Shown here piece by piece: positions 9,154 through 16,185 of a DNA stretch of 20,818 bases. Below the pieces are notes generated by a model, which saw only the letters and a list, made by a program, of their open reading frames with translations, did no database searches and was not told where the DNA came from. Both the position numbers and the translations under genes were made by a program. The stretch is from JACDDK01 sp038198445 (GTDB lineage Bacteria > Actinomycetota > Rubrobacteria > Rubrobacterales > Rubrobacteraceae). Numbering within the stretch: position 1 is the stretch's first letter; every line of letters starts with the position of its first letter. Location: contig JBBPZZ010000027.1 of the NCBI GenBank assembly GCA_038198445.1, forward strand, positions 1-20,818, given 5' to 3'.

Positions 9154-10814
9154 CAACTTCCAGCTTTCAGTCTGGTTTCAGTGTTGCTCATGTTTGCCCG
9201 CGGGGTGGTTATCGCTGGCTCTAACGCGGCGTCGATACTCTTCGAGGCTCCGACATCACTGAGCTTCCGCGCATCCCGCCCGGTTGACTGACCGCCTGAC
9301 ATGCTTACTAGCTGACCGCTCACGATTGGCAGGCCGCGCGGCGGTCCGCCGTCTATCAGGGTGAGCAATGCCTCGCGGTCCACGTTCTCAGCGATGAGGT
9401 CTCCGAGCTTCTCCAACTGCGCCTCACGCGCGTCGGCGAACGGCTCGCTGCCCGGCATCCAGTCCAGGCCACGGCTCCCGGCGACCCAGGAAAGGAGGGC
9501 TCGGCGGAAGCCGTCGGACTCCAGAACGCCGTGCCAGGAGGTACCGGCTACGGACCCGGCGCGGCAACCCTTTAGAGATCCACGCGCGGCGAAGAGCGGC
9601 TCGCCTCCGTGACGATAGACCCGCCCGTGATGGATCTCATAACCCGAGACCTCGCCTCCGCCGAAACCGATCGCCCTGCCCTCGGGACGGGCCAGCACCT
9701 TCTCTTCCTCGAAGAAAGTCTCGACCGGGAGAAGGCCGAGCCCCGCCACTTCCTCTGCGTCACTCTCCACGCCATCTACGATGCGCTCGCCGAGCATCTG
9801 GTAGCCACCGCAGATGCCGAGCGTCGGAAGCCCAAGCCTCGCCCGTTCCACGAACGCACGGTCCAGGCCGCGGGAGCGCAGGCCCGCGAGGTCTTCGACG
9901 GTCGCTTTTGTACCGGGGAGTACGGCGAGGTCGGCGTCCAGTATCTCCCGCTCCGAGGTGGTAAAGCGTACGGAAACGCCGGGTTCGTGGGCCAGGGCGT
10001 CGAGGTCGGTGAAGTTGCTTATGCGGCCGAGCCGGGCGACGGCGACCCGGATCACGTCCTTCCCGAGCGGAGGCTTGACCTCACGCGGCGCGTCGAGGGC
10101 GAGGGAGTCCTCGCCGTCGAGCCCCAGTCCCTGGATGAACGGCAGCGTCCCGAAGAAGCGCCGGCCCGTAAGTTCGCTCATCTGGTCGAGCCCCGGTTGC
10201 AGGACCACGGGATCTCCCCGGAACTTGTTGACCACGAAGCCCGCGACGAGCGCCTGGTCCTCCGCCGACAAGAGGGCGAGCGTACCGTAGAGACTGGCGA
10301 ACAATCCGCCCCGGTCTATATCTCCAACAACGACTACCGGCAGCCCGGCGGCGCGCGCGAGGCCCACATTCGCAAGGTCGTTCTCCCGAAGGTTGATCTC
10401 CGCCGGGCTTCCCGCTCCCTCGCAGACGACCACGTCGAAGCGGCTCCTCAAGTCCGCGAGCGCTTCGAGGACGACTGGCAGCAACTCCTTCTTCATCCCC
10501 TGATAGCTTTGGGCGCTGGCGCTGGCCCAGGGCTTGCCCCGGACGATCACCTGCGTCCTTCCCCCGGAGGAAGGTTTTAGAAGCACCGGATTCATGGCCG
10601 CCTCGGGTTCCACGCGCGCGGCGGCGGCCTGGGCGGCCTGGGCGCGGCCAATCTCCGCGCCCAGGCCCGTCACATACGAGTTGAGCGCCATGTTCTGCGC
10701 CTTGAACGGCGCCACCTTCACACCCTCGCGGACGAGCCAGCGACAGATGCCGGCAACGATCACACTCTTCCCCGCGTCCGAATGAGTCCCGGCGACGAGC
10801 AGTGCTCCCCCCAT
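9153..10814 (-). CDS. cobQ: Cobyric acid synthase
   Basis: CobQ/CbiP amidates side chains b, d, e and g of adenosylcobyrinic a,c-diamide using glutamine and ATP. The N-terminal dethiobiotin-synthase-like domain has the P-loop GTHSDAGKS (9-17), FKAQNMALNSYVT (37-49) and EGAGSPAEINL (132-142). The C-terminal glutamine amidotransferase domain has Cys335 in GICGGYQMLG and His428 in TSWHGVLE. The core ends near residue 490, the normal length. A further tail of about 63 residues, rich in Ser, Gly and Thr, looks unrelated to the family. The ATG at 10814 shares one base with the cbtA stop (TGATG) and has GAGGG 8 bases upstream. The function is certain; the tail is odd and is discussed as a finding. 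Confidence 0.96.
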   Translation of the reverse strand: MGGALLVAGTHSDAGKSVIVAGICRWLVREGVKVAPFKAQNMALNSYVTGLGAEIGRAQAAQAAAARVEPEAAMNPVLLKPSSGGRTQVIVRGKPWASASAQSYQGMKKELLPVVLEALADLRSRFDVVVCEGAGSPAEINLRENDLANVGLARAAGLPVVVVGDIDRGGLFASLYGTLALLSAEDQALVAGFVVNKFRGDPVVLQPGLDQMSELTGRRFFGTLPFIQGLGLDGEDSLALDAPREVKPPLGKDVIRVAVARLGRISNFTDLDALAHEPGVSVRFTTSEREILDADLAVLPGTKATVEDLAGLRSRGLDRAFVERARLGLPTLGICGGYQMLGERIVDGVESDAEEVAGLGLLPVETFFEEEKVLARPEGRAIGFGGGEVSGYEIHHGRVYRHGGEPLFAARGSLKGCRAGSVAGTSWHGVLESDGFRRALLSWVAGSRGLDWMPGSEPFADAREAQLEKLGDLIAENVDREALLTLIDGGPPRGLPIVSGQLVSMSGGQSTGRDARKLSDVGASKSIDAALEPAITTPRANMSNTETRLKAGS

Positions 10815-11512
10815 CAGAGCGACCCTCTACGGTTCGCCCGCTCGCACAGGAGTCCAAAGACCACGCCGAGCCCTGTCCAGAATATGACCTGCGTCCCAAG
10901 CGACGAGAGCCGGAAGTCCCACAAGAGTCCTGCCGGGAAACCTCCAGGGTTGGGGGCGGCGGGTAGCGTGAGGATCAACACCGCCAAGATCAGCGTAAGC
11001 CCGAGCCCCACGGACAACTGGCGTACCGGCGCGGTTATCTTCCGCTCGCGGAGGACTCTTGCCGTCTGCCACGCCACGAGGATTGCGAGCAGGGAGAGCG
11101 CGACCATCGTGTAGTAGGCGGCGGTCCGGGCGCCTATCGTGGCGGGGTCTCCTATGCCTGGCGGGTTGGCGGGGTACTTGAGGAAGGGGATCAGGACAGC
11201 CCCGGCGAAGATCGCCGCCGCAAGCGACAGGCTGCGGGTCCAATCAGTCCGGGAGACCATACGATCCCGGAAGTACGCAAAGGCAAGTCCGAATATACCG
11301 CCCACGGTAACGCCGAAGATTCCCGTTACGAAGAAGAGCCCGACCTTCTGGGTCGCGCGGCTGAAGACTTCCTCGTGGTGTCCGCCGGCCGCTTCTTCGA
11401 GGTGAATTGCTTTATCCAGGATTGGCTCTCCAATGAAGAAGGCGAACAGGCCCGCCAGAAGACCAGCGAGTAGCCCGGCCGCCAGCCCGCGGCGCAGGTA
11501 GGACGTTATCAT
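10814..11512 (-). CDS. cbtA: Cobalt transporter subunit CbtA
   Basis: CbtA is a predicted integral membrane cobalt importer subunit that typically lies beside cbtB under B12 control. The 232-residue product has five or six hydrophobic segments. The first is a Gly/Ala/Leu-rich helix right after ITSYLRRG, followed by the acidic/histidine stretch DKAIHLEEAAGGHHEE, which is plausibly metal-facing. I start at ATG 11512, 10 bases after the cbtB stop. A frame extending to 11572 would overlap cbtB and add a non-homologous N-terminus. The Shine-Dalgarno is weak (AGAG). Transport of cobalt is known for the family from regulon and gene-context work; nothing here contradicts it. Confidence 0.88.
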   Translation of the reverse strand: MITSYLRRGLAAGLLAGLLAGLFAFFIGEPILDKAIHLEEAAGGHHEEVFSRATQKVGLFFVTGIFGVTVGGIFGLAFAYFRDRMVSRTDWTRSLSLAAAIFAGAVLIPFLKYPANPPGIGDPATIGARTAAYYTMVALSLLAILVAWQTARVLRERKITAPVRQLSVGLGLTLILAVLILTLPAAPNPGGFPAGLLWDFRLSSLGTQVIFWTGLGVVFGLLCERANRRGSL

Positions 11513-11522
11513 TTCGGGTTCT

Positions 11523-11735
11523 CTAGTGGCAGGGAACGGCGAGCAGGTGACGCCCGTCGTGGGCGAACTCATGCAGGTAGTTGGTCCACCCAGCAGCGTG
11601 ACCGACTAGCGGAGCCAGCAAGGCCCCGCTCGCCGAGAGGATCAAGAAGAGAGCCAGCAACAGCAGCGCCAGCGCGGCCCAACCCCACAGCGGCATTGTG
11701 GACGGGGTGTACCGTCCCAAAGAGTTGTTCTCCAT
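11523..11735 (-). CDS. cbtB: Cobalt transporter subunit CbtB
   Basis: This 70-residue protein has one transmembrane helix (about residues 16-42) and the histidine-rich C-terminus that defines CbtB: HEFAHDGRHLLAVPCH at the extreme end, with four His and one Cys likely to bind cobalt. It is the first gene after the cobalamin riboswitch. The ATG at 11735 has a full AAGGAGG 5 bases upstream, the strongest ribosome binding site in the operon. It is followed after 10 bases by cbtA, its partner. Confidence 0.93.
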   Translation of the reverse strand: MENNSLGRYTPSTMPLWGWAALALLLLALFLILSASGALLAPLVGHAAGWTNYLHEFAHDGRHLLAVPCH

Positions 11736-11740
11736 ACGAA

Positions 11741-11763
11741 CCTCCTTCGGGGTCCTCGCCCCG
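11741..11763 (-). promoter_or_regulatory. cbtB ribosome binding site with adjacent hairpin (riboswitch expression platform)
   Basis: AAGGAGG occupies 11741-11747, directly abutting a perfect 5-bp hairpin (CGGGG/CCCCG, arms 11759-11763 and 11748-11752, 6-base loop). AACC upstream and GGTT at the end of the Shine-Dalgarno could extend pairing across it. No U-run follows the hairpin, so control by blocking ribosome access is more likely than transcription termination. The switching mechanism is inferred. Confidence 0.5.
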
Positions 11764-11775
11764 GTCGGTTTTTGC

Positions 11776-11930
11776 GGGCGGAAGGCCAGTCTCCTGACTC
11801 CCGGATCTTCGCTTCCCCGGCCTTCCCGCGTATACTGCCAGCGGTAGTCTTCTTCGGGTTCGCTCCCCGGCTACAGTGGCGGGACCGCGCCGGACTCCGA
11901 CCGGCTTCCTGATCCCCTCCGCCCCCTGGT
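11776..11930 (-). promoter_or_regulatory. Cobalamin riboswitch
   Basis: In minus-strand order the leader shows the conserved cobalamin aptamer blocks: AGGAAGCCGGTCGGAGTCCGG, then GCGGTCCCGCCACTGTAGCC, and finally the B12 box AGTCAGGAGACTGGCC at 11783-11798. The outer helix closes well: GGGCGGAGGG (11915-11924) pairs over 10 positions with CCTTCCGCCC (11776-11785), with one G-U pair. It lies between the promoter and cbtB, the cobalt importer gene. Adenosylcobalamin or a related form should bind and switch off the operon. The exact 5' boundary is approximate. Confidence 0.95.
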
Positions 11931-11941
11931 TGCCTGCGGGC

Positions 11942-11970
11942 AGCATAGTCGCCCGGCCCGCCCGAGTCAA
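11942..11970 (-). promoter_or_regulatory. Promoter of the cobalamin operon
   Basis: On the minus strand TTGACT (11965-11970) and TATGCT (11942-11947) are separated by exactly 17 bases, a near-consensus housekeeping promoter. Transcription should start near 11935, just upstream of the riboswitch helix. The spacer is almost pure G+C. Confidence 0.75.
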
Positions 11971-11992
11971 CCTGTTGAGACCTCCGGCGTGA

Positions 11993-11998
11993 TATAAA
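11993..11998 (+). promoter_or_regulatory. Possible -10 element of dedA
   Basis: TATAAA at 11993-11998 lies 11 bases before the dedA start codon, so a transcript from it would begin about 5 bases before the ATG and be nearly leaderless. No good -35 sits at the right distance (TTGAGA is only 12 bases upstream). This is a weak prediction. Confidence 0.3.
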
Positions 11999-12009
11999 GG
12001 CGTCTCCTT

Positions 12010-12675
12010 ATGGAGTGGCTCGCCAACTTTATCCAGTCCGTCCCGAACTCTCCCCAGGGTCTTTTGGATTTCGTCACTAATCTCTTGCTTGCCCACGGGT
12101 ACATCGTCATCTTCGTCGGGGCGGCGCTGGACAACTTCGGGTTGCCGGCGTCAGGGGATATAGTGCTGTTCGCGGGCGGGTGGCTCGCAAACGTCGGAGG
12201 CGCGGCGCTCATGTTTGTGATGTTCACCGGCTTCGTGGGCGCTTTGACCTCGGACAACGCTGTCTACTGGATCGGTCGCGTCGGCGGTCGGCCGCTGATC
12301 TCCCGCATCCTGAAGATGCGCTTCCTTCACTTCATGGTCGACGAGGAGACCCTCGTGAAGGTCGAGAACCACTTCGAGGCCCACGGCGGAAAGATGGTCT
12401 TCGTCGGACGCTTTGGTCCCGGACTTCGGAGCATGACCCCGCTCTTCGCCGGGGTAACGAGGATGAGGTACTACAAGTTCCTCCCCTACAACCTCGCGGC
12501 GGGTGTCGTGTGGGCCGTCGTATACTCGCTCGTCGGCTACGTCTTCGGCGAGTACTGGGATGAGCTTCTGGCCGTCGCAAGGTCGTTTGGTTACAGTGTC
12601 GTGGTCCTCGTCGTAGTGGTTATTCTGGCCTACGTCATCCGCCGCCGAATACAGAGAGGAAGCAAGGGCACGTAG
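12010..12675 (+). CDS. DedA family (SNARE-associated/VTT) membrane protein
   Basis: DedA proteins are inner-membrane proteins linked to lipid carrier flipping (undecaprenyl phosphate or phospholipid), membrane potential and drug tolerance. The 221-residue product has the family layout: a re-entrant segment with DNFGLPASGD (41-50), SDNAVYWIGR (81-90), the signature FVGRFGPGLRSMTPLFAG (131-148), and terminal helices with a basic RRRIQRGSKG tail. By motif position Asp41, Asp50, Arg134 and Arg140 match the acidic and basic residues known to be essential in E. coli YqjA/YghB. The ATG start has AAAGG 9 bases upstream. It diverges from the cob operon; no functional link to B12 is evident. The substrate is unknown. 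Confidence 0.9.
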   Translation: MEWLANFIQSVPNSPQGLLDFVTNLLLAHGYIVIFVGAALDNFGLPASGDIVLFAGGWLANVGGAALMFVMFTGFVGALTSDNAVYWIGRVGGRPLISRILKMRFLHFMVDEETLVKVENHFEAHGGKMVFVGRFGPGLRSMTPLFAGVTRMRYYKFLPYNLAAGVVWAVVYSLVGYVFGEYWDELLAVARSFGYSVVVLVVVVILAYVIRRRIQRGSKGT

Positions 12676-12700
12676 AGACTCTCTGCATCGAACCTCACGC

Positions 12701-12730
12701 TGCTACACTCTTTCGGGATGCGAGAGGAGG
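12701..12730 (+). promoter_or_regulatory. Extended -10 promoter and ribosome binding site of the kinase gene
   Basis: TGC followed by TACACT (12704-12709) forms an extended -10 element without a recognisable -35. The start would fall near 12716. A strong AGGAGG at 12725-12730 sits 4 bases before the kinase ATG. This suggests the two-component pair is transcribed separately from dedA, although read-through is possible. Confidence 0.45.
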
Positions 12731-12734
12731 CAAG

Positions 12735-13916
12735 ATGTCCGGAGCGCAGGAGACTGGCGAGAGTAAAGACCTGAGGCGGCTCAACCACGAACTGTCGGTC
12801 TTGAACGCCATCGCCCGTGAGTTGAATCGCTCGGTGAACCTGGGTGAGGCGTTGCAGTTCACGCTCTCGCAGGTCGCGGAGTTGTTGGACTTGAGGACCG
12901 GTTGGATCTGGCTGCTCGGCGAGTCCTCGCCCGAGCCCTATCTGGTCGCCGCGCAGAACCTGCCTCCCGTTCTGGCGAACGAACCGCGCCGCATGGACGG
13001 CTCCGGCTACTGCTACTGCCTCGACACTTACAAGAAAGGCGACCTCGAAGGCGCGGCCAACGTCAACGTCCTGACGTGCAGCCGCCTCAACGGCCTCGTG
13101 GATGGCACGGACGGGCTCCGTTACCACGCCAGCATCCCACTCTACGCCCAGGAGAAAAAACTCGGCGTAATGAACGTCGCCAGCCCCGGCTGGCGCAGCC
13201 TCTCCACCGAGGATCTGCAACTCCTGTATACCATCGGCGACCTCCTGAGCATCGCCGTGGAGCGCGCGGCGCTCTTCGCCCGCAGCGCCGAGATCGGGGC
13301 GCTGCAAGAAAGAAACCGGCTCGCCAGGGAGATCCACGACACCCTCGCCCAGGGCCTCTCCGCGACCTCCCTCCAGCTAGAGTCCGCCGAAGCCCTGCTC
13401 GAATCCGGCGCCGACGCGGAGCGAGCCCGCGAACCCCTGGGCCGCGCCCTCTTCCTTACGCGCTCCAACCTCGAAGAAGTCCGCCGTTCGGTGCTCGACC
13501 TCCGCGCCGCGCCGCTCGAAGGACGCTCGCTCTCCGAAGCCCTCAAAGTGCTGGTCGACCGCTGGGAGACCGAGACCGGAACCGCCACCCGCTACAAAGC
13601 CGTCAACCCCGCCCATCCGCTGCCGCCACGCGTCGAAGCCGCCCTCTACCGTGTCTGCCAGGAAGCCTTGACGAACACCGGACGCCACGCTGGGGCCGGC
13701 CGTGTAACAGTTCGTCTCACCATTACGCCGGATCAAGCACGCCTGACCGTCGAAGACGACGGCGCGGGCTTCGACGCCTCCTACCGGGACGAAGACCGGC
13801 ACGGGCTCGTTGGGATGCGCGAGCGGGTCGAGATGTTGGGCGGAGACTTGCGAATCGCGAGTAACCCCGGCGCGGGCACTCGCCTCGCGGCGACCGTTCC
13901 ATTGGAGCGGCTCTAG
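12735..13916 (+). CDS. Soluble GAF-domain sensor histidine kinase (NarL/DesK class)
   Basis: The 393-residue protein has no membrane segment, so it senses a cytoplasmic signal. After a short coiled lead (1-35), a GAF domain spans about 36-180. The HisKA_3 dimerisation domain has the phosphoacceptor His201 in LAREIHDTLAQGLS, and the HATPase domain carries the N-box ALTNTGRHA (311-319), DDGAGFD (341-347) and GLVGMRERV (357-365). The GAF domain has three cysteines, Cys93 and Cys95 in YCYC and Cys115 in LTCS, which could bind a metal, an iron-sulfur cluster or act in redox sensing. The response regulator follows after 2 bases. The signal is unknown. The kinase class is certain from the motifs; the cysteine role is a guess. 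Confidence 0.94.
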   Translation: MSGAQETGESKDLRRLNHELSVLNAIARELNRSVNLGEALQFTLSQVAELLDLRTGWIWLLGESSPEPYLVAAQNLPPVLANEPRRMDGSGYCYCLDTYKKGDLEGAANVNVLTCSRLNGLVDGTDGLRYHASIPLYAQEKKLGVMNVASPGWRSLSTEDLQLLYTIGDLLSIAVERAALFARSAEIGALQERNRLAREIHDTLAQGLSATSLQLESAEALLESGADAERAREPLGRALFLTRSNLEEVRRSVLDLRAAPLEGRSLSEALKVLVDRWETETGTATRYKAVNPAHPLPPRVEAALYRVCQEALTNTGRHAGAGRVTVRLTITPDQARLTVEDDGAGFDASYRDEDRHGLVGMRERVEMLGGDLRIASNPGAGTRLAATVPLERL

Positions 13917-13918
13917 AG

Positions 13919-14560
13919 ATGGAAGAGACGAAGATAAAGATCCTCGTCGCCGACGATCACCCGATGCTGCGCGAAGGCCTCGTGGCCGTCCTGGACACGC
14001 AGGAGGACTTCGAGGTCGTCGGGGAGGCAGAGGATGGCTCGGAGACCGTCCGTCTCGCGCAAGAACGCGGACCAGACGTGATCCTTTTGGACCTGGAGAT
14101 GCCCGGAACGGACGGTGTCGCTGCTCTGGAGAGGCTGCGCGACGCCGGTTCGGAGGTGAGGACCATCGTCTTCACGGCCTACGACAACGACGAGCGCATC
14201 CTGGGCTCCCTGCGCGCCGGAGCACGTGGTTACCTGTTAAAAGGCGCGTCGCGGCAGGAGATATTCTCCGCCATCCGCACCGTCCACGCCGGCGGCTCGC
14301 TACTTCAATCCGACGTGACGAGCAAACTGCTGCAGACGATGAGCCGGACGACAGACATCGAGCCGCTAACCCCGAGGGAATGCGAGGTCCTTCAACTGCT
14401 CACCGAGGGTCTCTCGAACCGTGACATCTCCGAACGTCTCTTCGTCACCGAGCGGACCATCAAGTTCCACGTCAGTTCCATCCTCGCCAAGCTCGGCGCC
14501 GCCAACCGAACCGAGGCCGCCAGGATCGCGATTCGGCACGGTATCGCGGGGTCCACGTAA
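13919..14560 (+). CDS. NarL/FixJ family response regulator
   Basis: The 213-residue protein has an N-terminal receiver domain with the acidic pair DD (12-13), the phosphorylation site Asp58 in LLDLEMPG, Thr86 in FTAYDND and Lys108 in YLLKGAS. A C-terminal LuxR/GerE helix-turn-helix spans about 148-207 (LTPRECEVLQLL, LSNRDISERLFVTERTIKFHVSSIL). It is the cognate partner of the kinase just upstream, with a 2-base gap, so the two are co-expressed. Target genes are not shown by the sequence. It converges with the epimerase operon downstream, and no clear terminator hairpin lies in the 24 bases between the gene and the end of the frameshifted epimerase reading. Confidence 0.95.
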   Translation: MEETKIKILVADDHPMLREGLVAVLDTQEDFEVVGEAEDGSETVRLAQERGPDVILLDLEMPGTDGVAALERLRDAGSEVRTIVFTAYDNDERILGSLRAGARGYLLKGASRQEIFSAIRTVHAGGSLLQSDVTSKLLQTMSRTTDIEPLTPRECEVLQLLTEGLSNRDISERLFVTERTIKFHVSSILAKLGAANRTEAARIAIRHGIAGST

Positions 14561-14584
14561 CACAGCGGCGGACACCCGCGAGGC

Positions 14585-14650
14585 TCAGGCGTGGCGGCGG
14601 TACCACCTAACGGTCTTCCGGATGGCCTCATCTAGCGGGGTGGCGTGGTC
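14585..14650 (-). other. Out-of-frame 3' continuation of the epimerase gene
   Basis: Reading the minus strand from 14650 in the frame one base off the epimerase gives DHATPLDEAIRKTVRWYR and a short end before TGA at 14585-14587. This is the usual C-terminus of this epimerase family (a His/Pro-containing turn, then a helix ending Trp-Tyr/Phe-Arg). It shows that the annotated frame ends early because of one extra base near 14651-14652 (CC), or an equivalent indel. Confidence 0.75.
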
Positions 14651-15524
14651 GGAAAGCCCGTGCAAACCTGGAGTGATCCACTACGAAGGGCTCCTCGAAC
14701 TCGTAGAGCATCTCGATGGTCTCGCGCAGCGCCGGGTTGAATAGTCCGAGAGCCCGGAGCAGTATCTTCGGCGCCTTCTGCAGCTTTGGTTCGCCTCCGG
14801 CCTCCTCGAAGACCATATTAACGAACTCCCGCGTGCTGACAGTCGCGGGGCTAGGCAGGTGCCAGGCGCTACCCAACGCCTCTTCCCGCTCGCCGAGGAT
14901 CACCAGGCTCTTGCCGATGTCGGGGACGTAGGTATAGGTGTAGGGTTGTTCGGGGTCTCCGACGACCTGGGCGCTCTTGCCGGCCAGCGCCCGTCCGAAG
15001 ACCTGCTCGCCGGCCGCCGAGGCGCTAACGCGCGGGCCGAAGAAATCCGAGGCGTGTCCGACCGTGGCCCTGATCTTGCCCTCCTCATGGGCCGCGAAGA
15101 GGTCCTCACTCATCCTCGCGCGCACCTCCCCCTTGCGCGTGTCGGCGGCGTAGGGCAGGTTCTCGGTGAGAGCCTGTCCACCGGTGGGGCCGTACATGTA
15201 GAGGTTCTCCATCGCCACCAGTTTTGCTCCGGCCGACGCCGCCCCCTCGATTACCCCGGCCTGCAGAGGAGGGAAGAGCTCGGGCCACCTGTGATAGGGC
15301 GGATTGAGAGCGTTGTAGACGACGACAGCCCCGGCGCTCGCCCGCCGGGCGAAGGCCGGATCCGCGGCGTCGCCACCGACAACCTCTACCCCATCCGGCA
15401 CAGCCGCCCGACCGCTGCGGTTGACCATACGCACGTTCTTGCCGCCGCGTATCAGTTCGTCCGCGACCGCCAATCCTATGGGACCCGTGCCGAATACCAC
15501 GTGCAGTTCGCTTTCACCCGTCAT
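14628..15524 (-). CDS. NAD(P)-dependent epimerase/dehydratase, 3' frameshifted
   Basis: This is an extended short-chain dehydrogenase with an N-terminal Rossmann fold (VVFGTGPIGLAVADELI near residues 8-24, GGDAAD near 50) and MENLYMYGP with the catalytic-type Tyr near residue 118. The ATG at 15524 has AAGGA 7 bases upstream and overlaps the stop of the 38-codon gene as ATGA. The frame as given makes 298 residues ending in an atypical RPRHPAR. Removing one base near 14651 would give 312 residues and the expected family C-terminus. Whether this is a real mutation or a sequencing error is open. The Rossmann core is intact, so activity may survive. The substrate is unknown; homologues act on nucleotide sugars or similar small molecules. 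Confidence 0.85.
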   Translation of the reverse strand: MTGESELHVVFGTGPIGLAVADELIRGGKNVRMVNRSGRAAVPDGVEVVGGDAADPAFARRASAGAVVVYNALNPPYHRWPELFPPLQAGVIEGAASAGAKLVAMENLYMYGPTGGQALTENLPYAADTRKGEVRARMSEDLFAAHEEGKIRATVGHASDFFGPRVSASAAGEQVFGRALAGKSAQVVGDPEQPYTYTYVPDIGKSLVILGEREEALGSAWHLPSPATVSTREFVNMVFEEAGGEPKLQKAPKILLRALGLFNPALRETIEMLYEFEEPFVVDHSRFARAFRPRHPAR

Positions 15525-15637
15525 GCCTGGTTCCTTTCTGGCTGGCCGTCCCCCGAAGCCCCGTAGGCCGCCAGAGCTCCGAAGAACATCCTCCGCATCA
15601 CCGCAGGGTCCTGCCACAAATGCCTTACTGGTATCAT
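15521..15637 (-). CDS. Small protein of 38 residues between coupled genes
   Basis: An ATG at 15637 overlaps the membrane-protein stop as ATGA, and the frame ends in TGA at 15521-15523, which overlaps the epimerase ATG, again as ATGA. The product is 38 residues and begins MIPVRHLWQDPAVMRRMFFG, with a short apolar stretch (MFFGALAAYGA) and a polar C-terminus. There is no Shine-Dalgarno, so translation would rely on coupling. Two perfect 4-base overlaps on both sides are hard to explain by chance, which is the main reason to call it a gene. I do not recognise the family. Confidence 0.6.
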   Translation of the reverse strand: MIPVRHLWQDPAVMRRMFFGALAAYGASGDGQPERNQA

Positions 15638-16185
15638 GGCCGGGACCAACGCCGCGTCAGTAACAGCATCGCCGTCCCGGTTATCGCCGCGAAGACCAGC
15701 GCCCCGCTGGCGCCGAACACGGTGTAGCCGCGCTCGACATCCACGCCCACGGCCCACGTCACCGTCCAACCGAGAGGCCAGGCCATCGCCACGACCGCCG
15801 GCCAAACCAGCAGGATGGCGTGATCCGCGGCCGGCGCATGCCTTCTGAGGAGTATCCACTGCGAGATCCCCACCGCCAACCCGGACGACACGCCGGCAAC
15901 GAGCAAGGCTCCGATGCTGGTTCCAGCACCCGTCAGCGCGGCGCCCACACCTTCGCCCACCCCAAGACCTAGAGCAGTCGCGGGGATCCAACCTCCGATG
16001 TTCCCCACTCGACCCCGGAGCGCCAGCCACTGCGCCGCCCCGATGACCGAGCCCGCCAGCACCCCGCCTAGCGCGCCGGAGAGGAATCCCTCCACTGAAC
16101 CTACCAGCAGGATCGCCACGAGCCCGCCGAGAGGGAACCCCAGGAAGGCAAACGTCCAGTAAAAGAAGAACCTTCCACCACTCAC
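15634..16185 (-). CDS. Polytopic membrane protein with QWxxLR repeats
   Basis: The 183-residue protein has about five or six hydrophobic segments and no enzyme motif. Two similar segments, GAAQWLALRGR (about 49-59) and GISQWILLRRH (about 105-115), each follow a Gly-rich helix and suggest an internal duplication. Proteins of this QW-LR type occur in actinobacteria and cyanobacteria without known function. The GTG start at 16185 overlaps the tetR stop as GTGA, with GGAGG 6 bases upstream. It is co-translated with the repressor and probably controlled by it. Confidence 0.75.
   Translation of the reverse strand: MSGGRFFFYWTFAFLGFPLGGLVAILLVGSVEGFLSGALGGVLAGSVIGAAQWLALRGRVGNIGGWIPATALGLGVGEGVGAALTGAGTSIGALLVAGVSSGLAVGISQWILLRRHAPAADHAILLVWPAVVAMAWPLGWTVTWAVGVDVERGYTVFGASGALVFAAITGTAMLLLTRRWSRP

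Noticed and set aside
11569..12096. A 175-codon minus-strand frame across the leader
   Set aside because: It covers the riboswitch, promoter and the start of the opposite dedA gene and resembles no protein.
12630..13337. A 235-codon minus-strand frame opposite the kinase
   Set aside because: It is antisense to the GAF domain and to the promoter region and has no motif.
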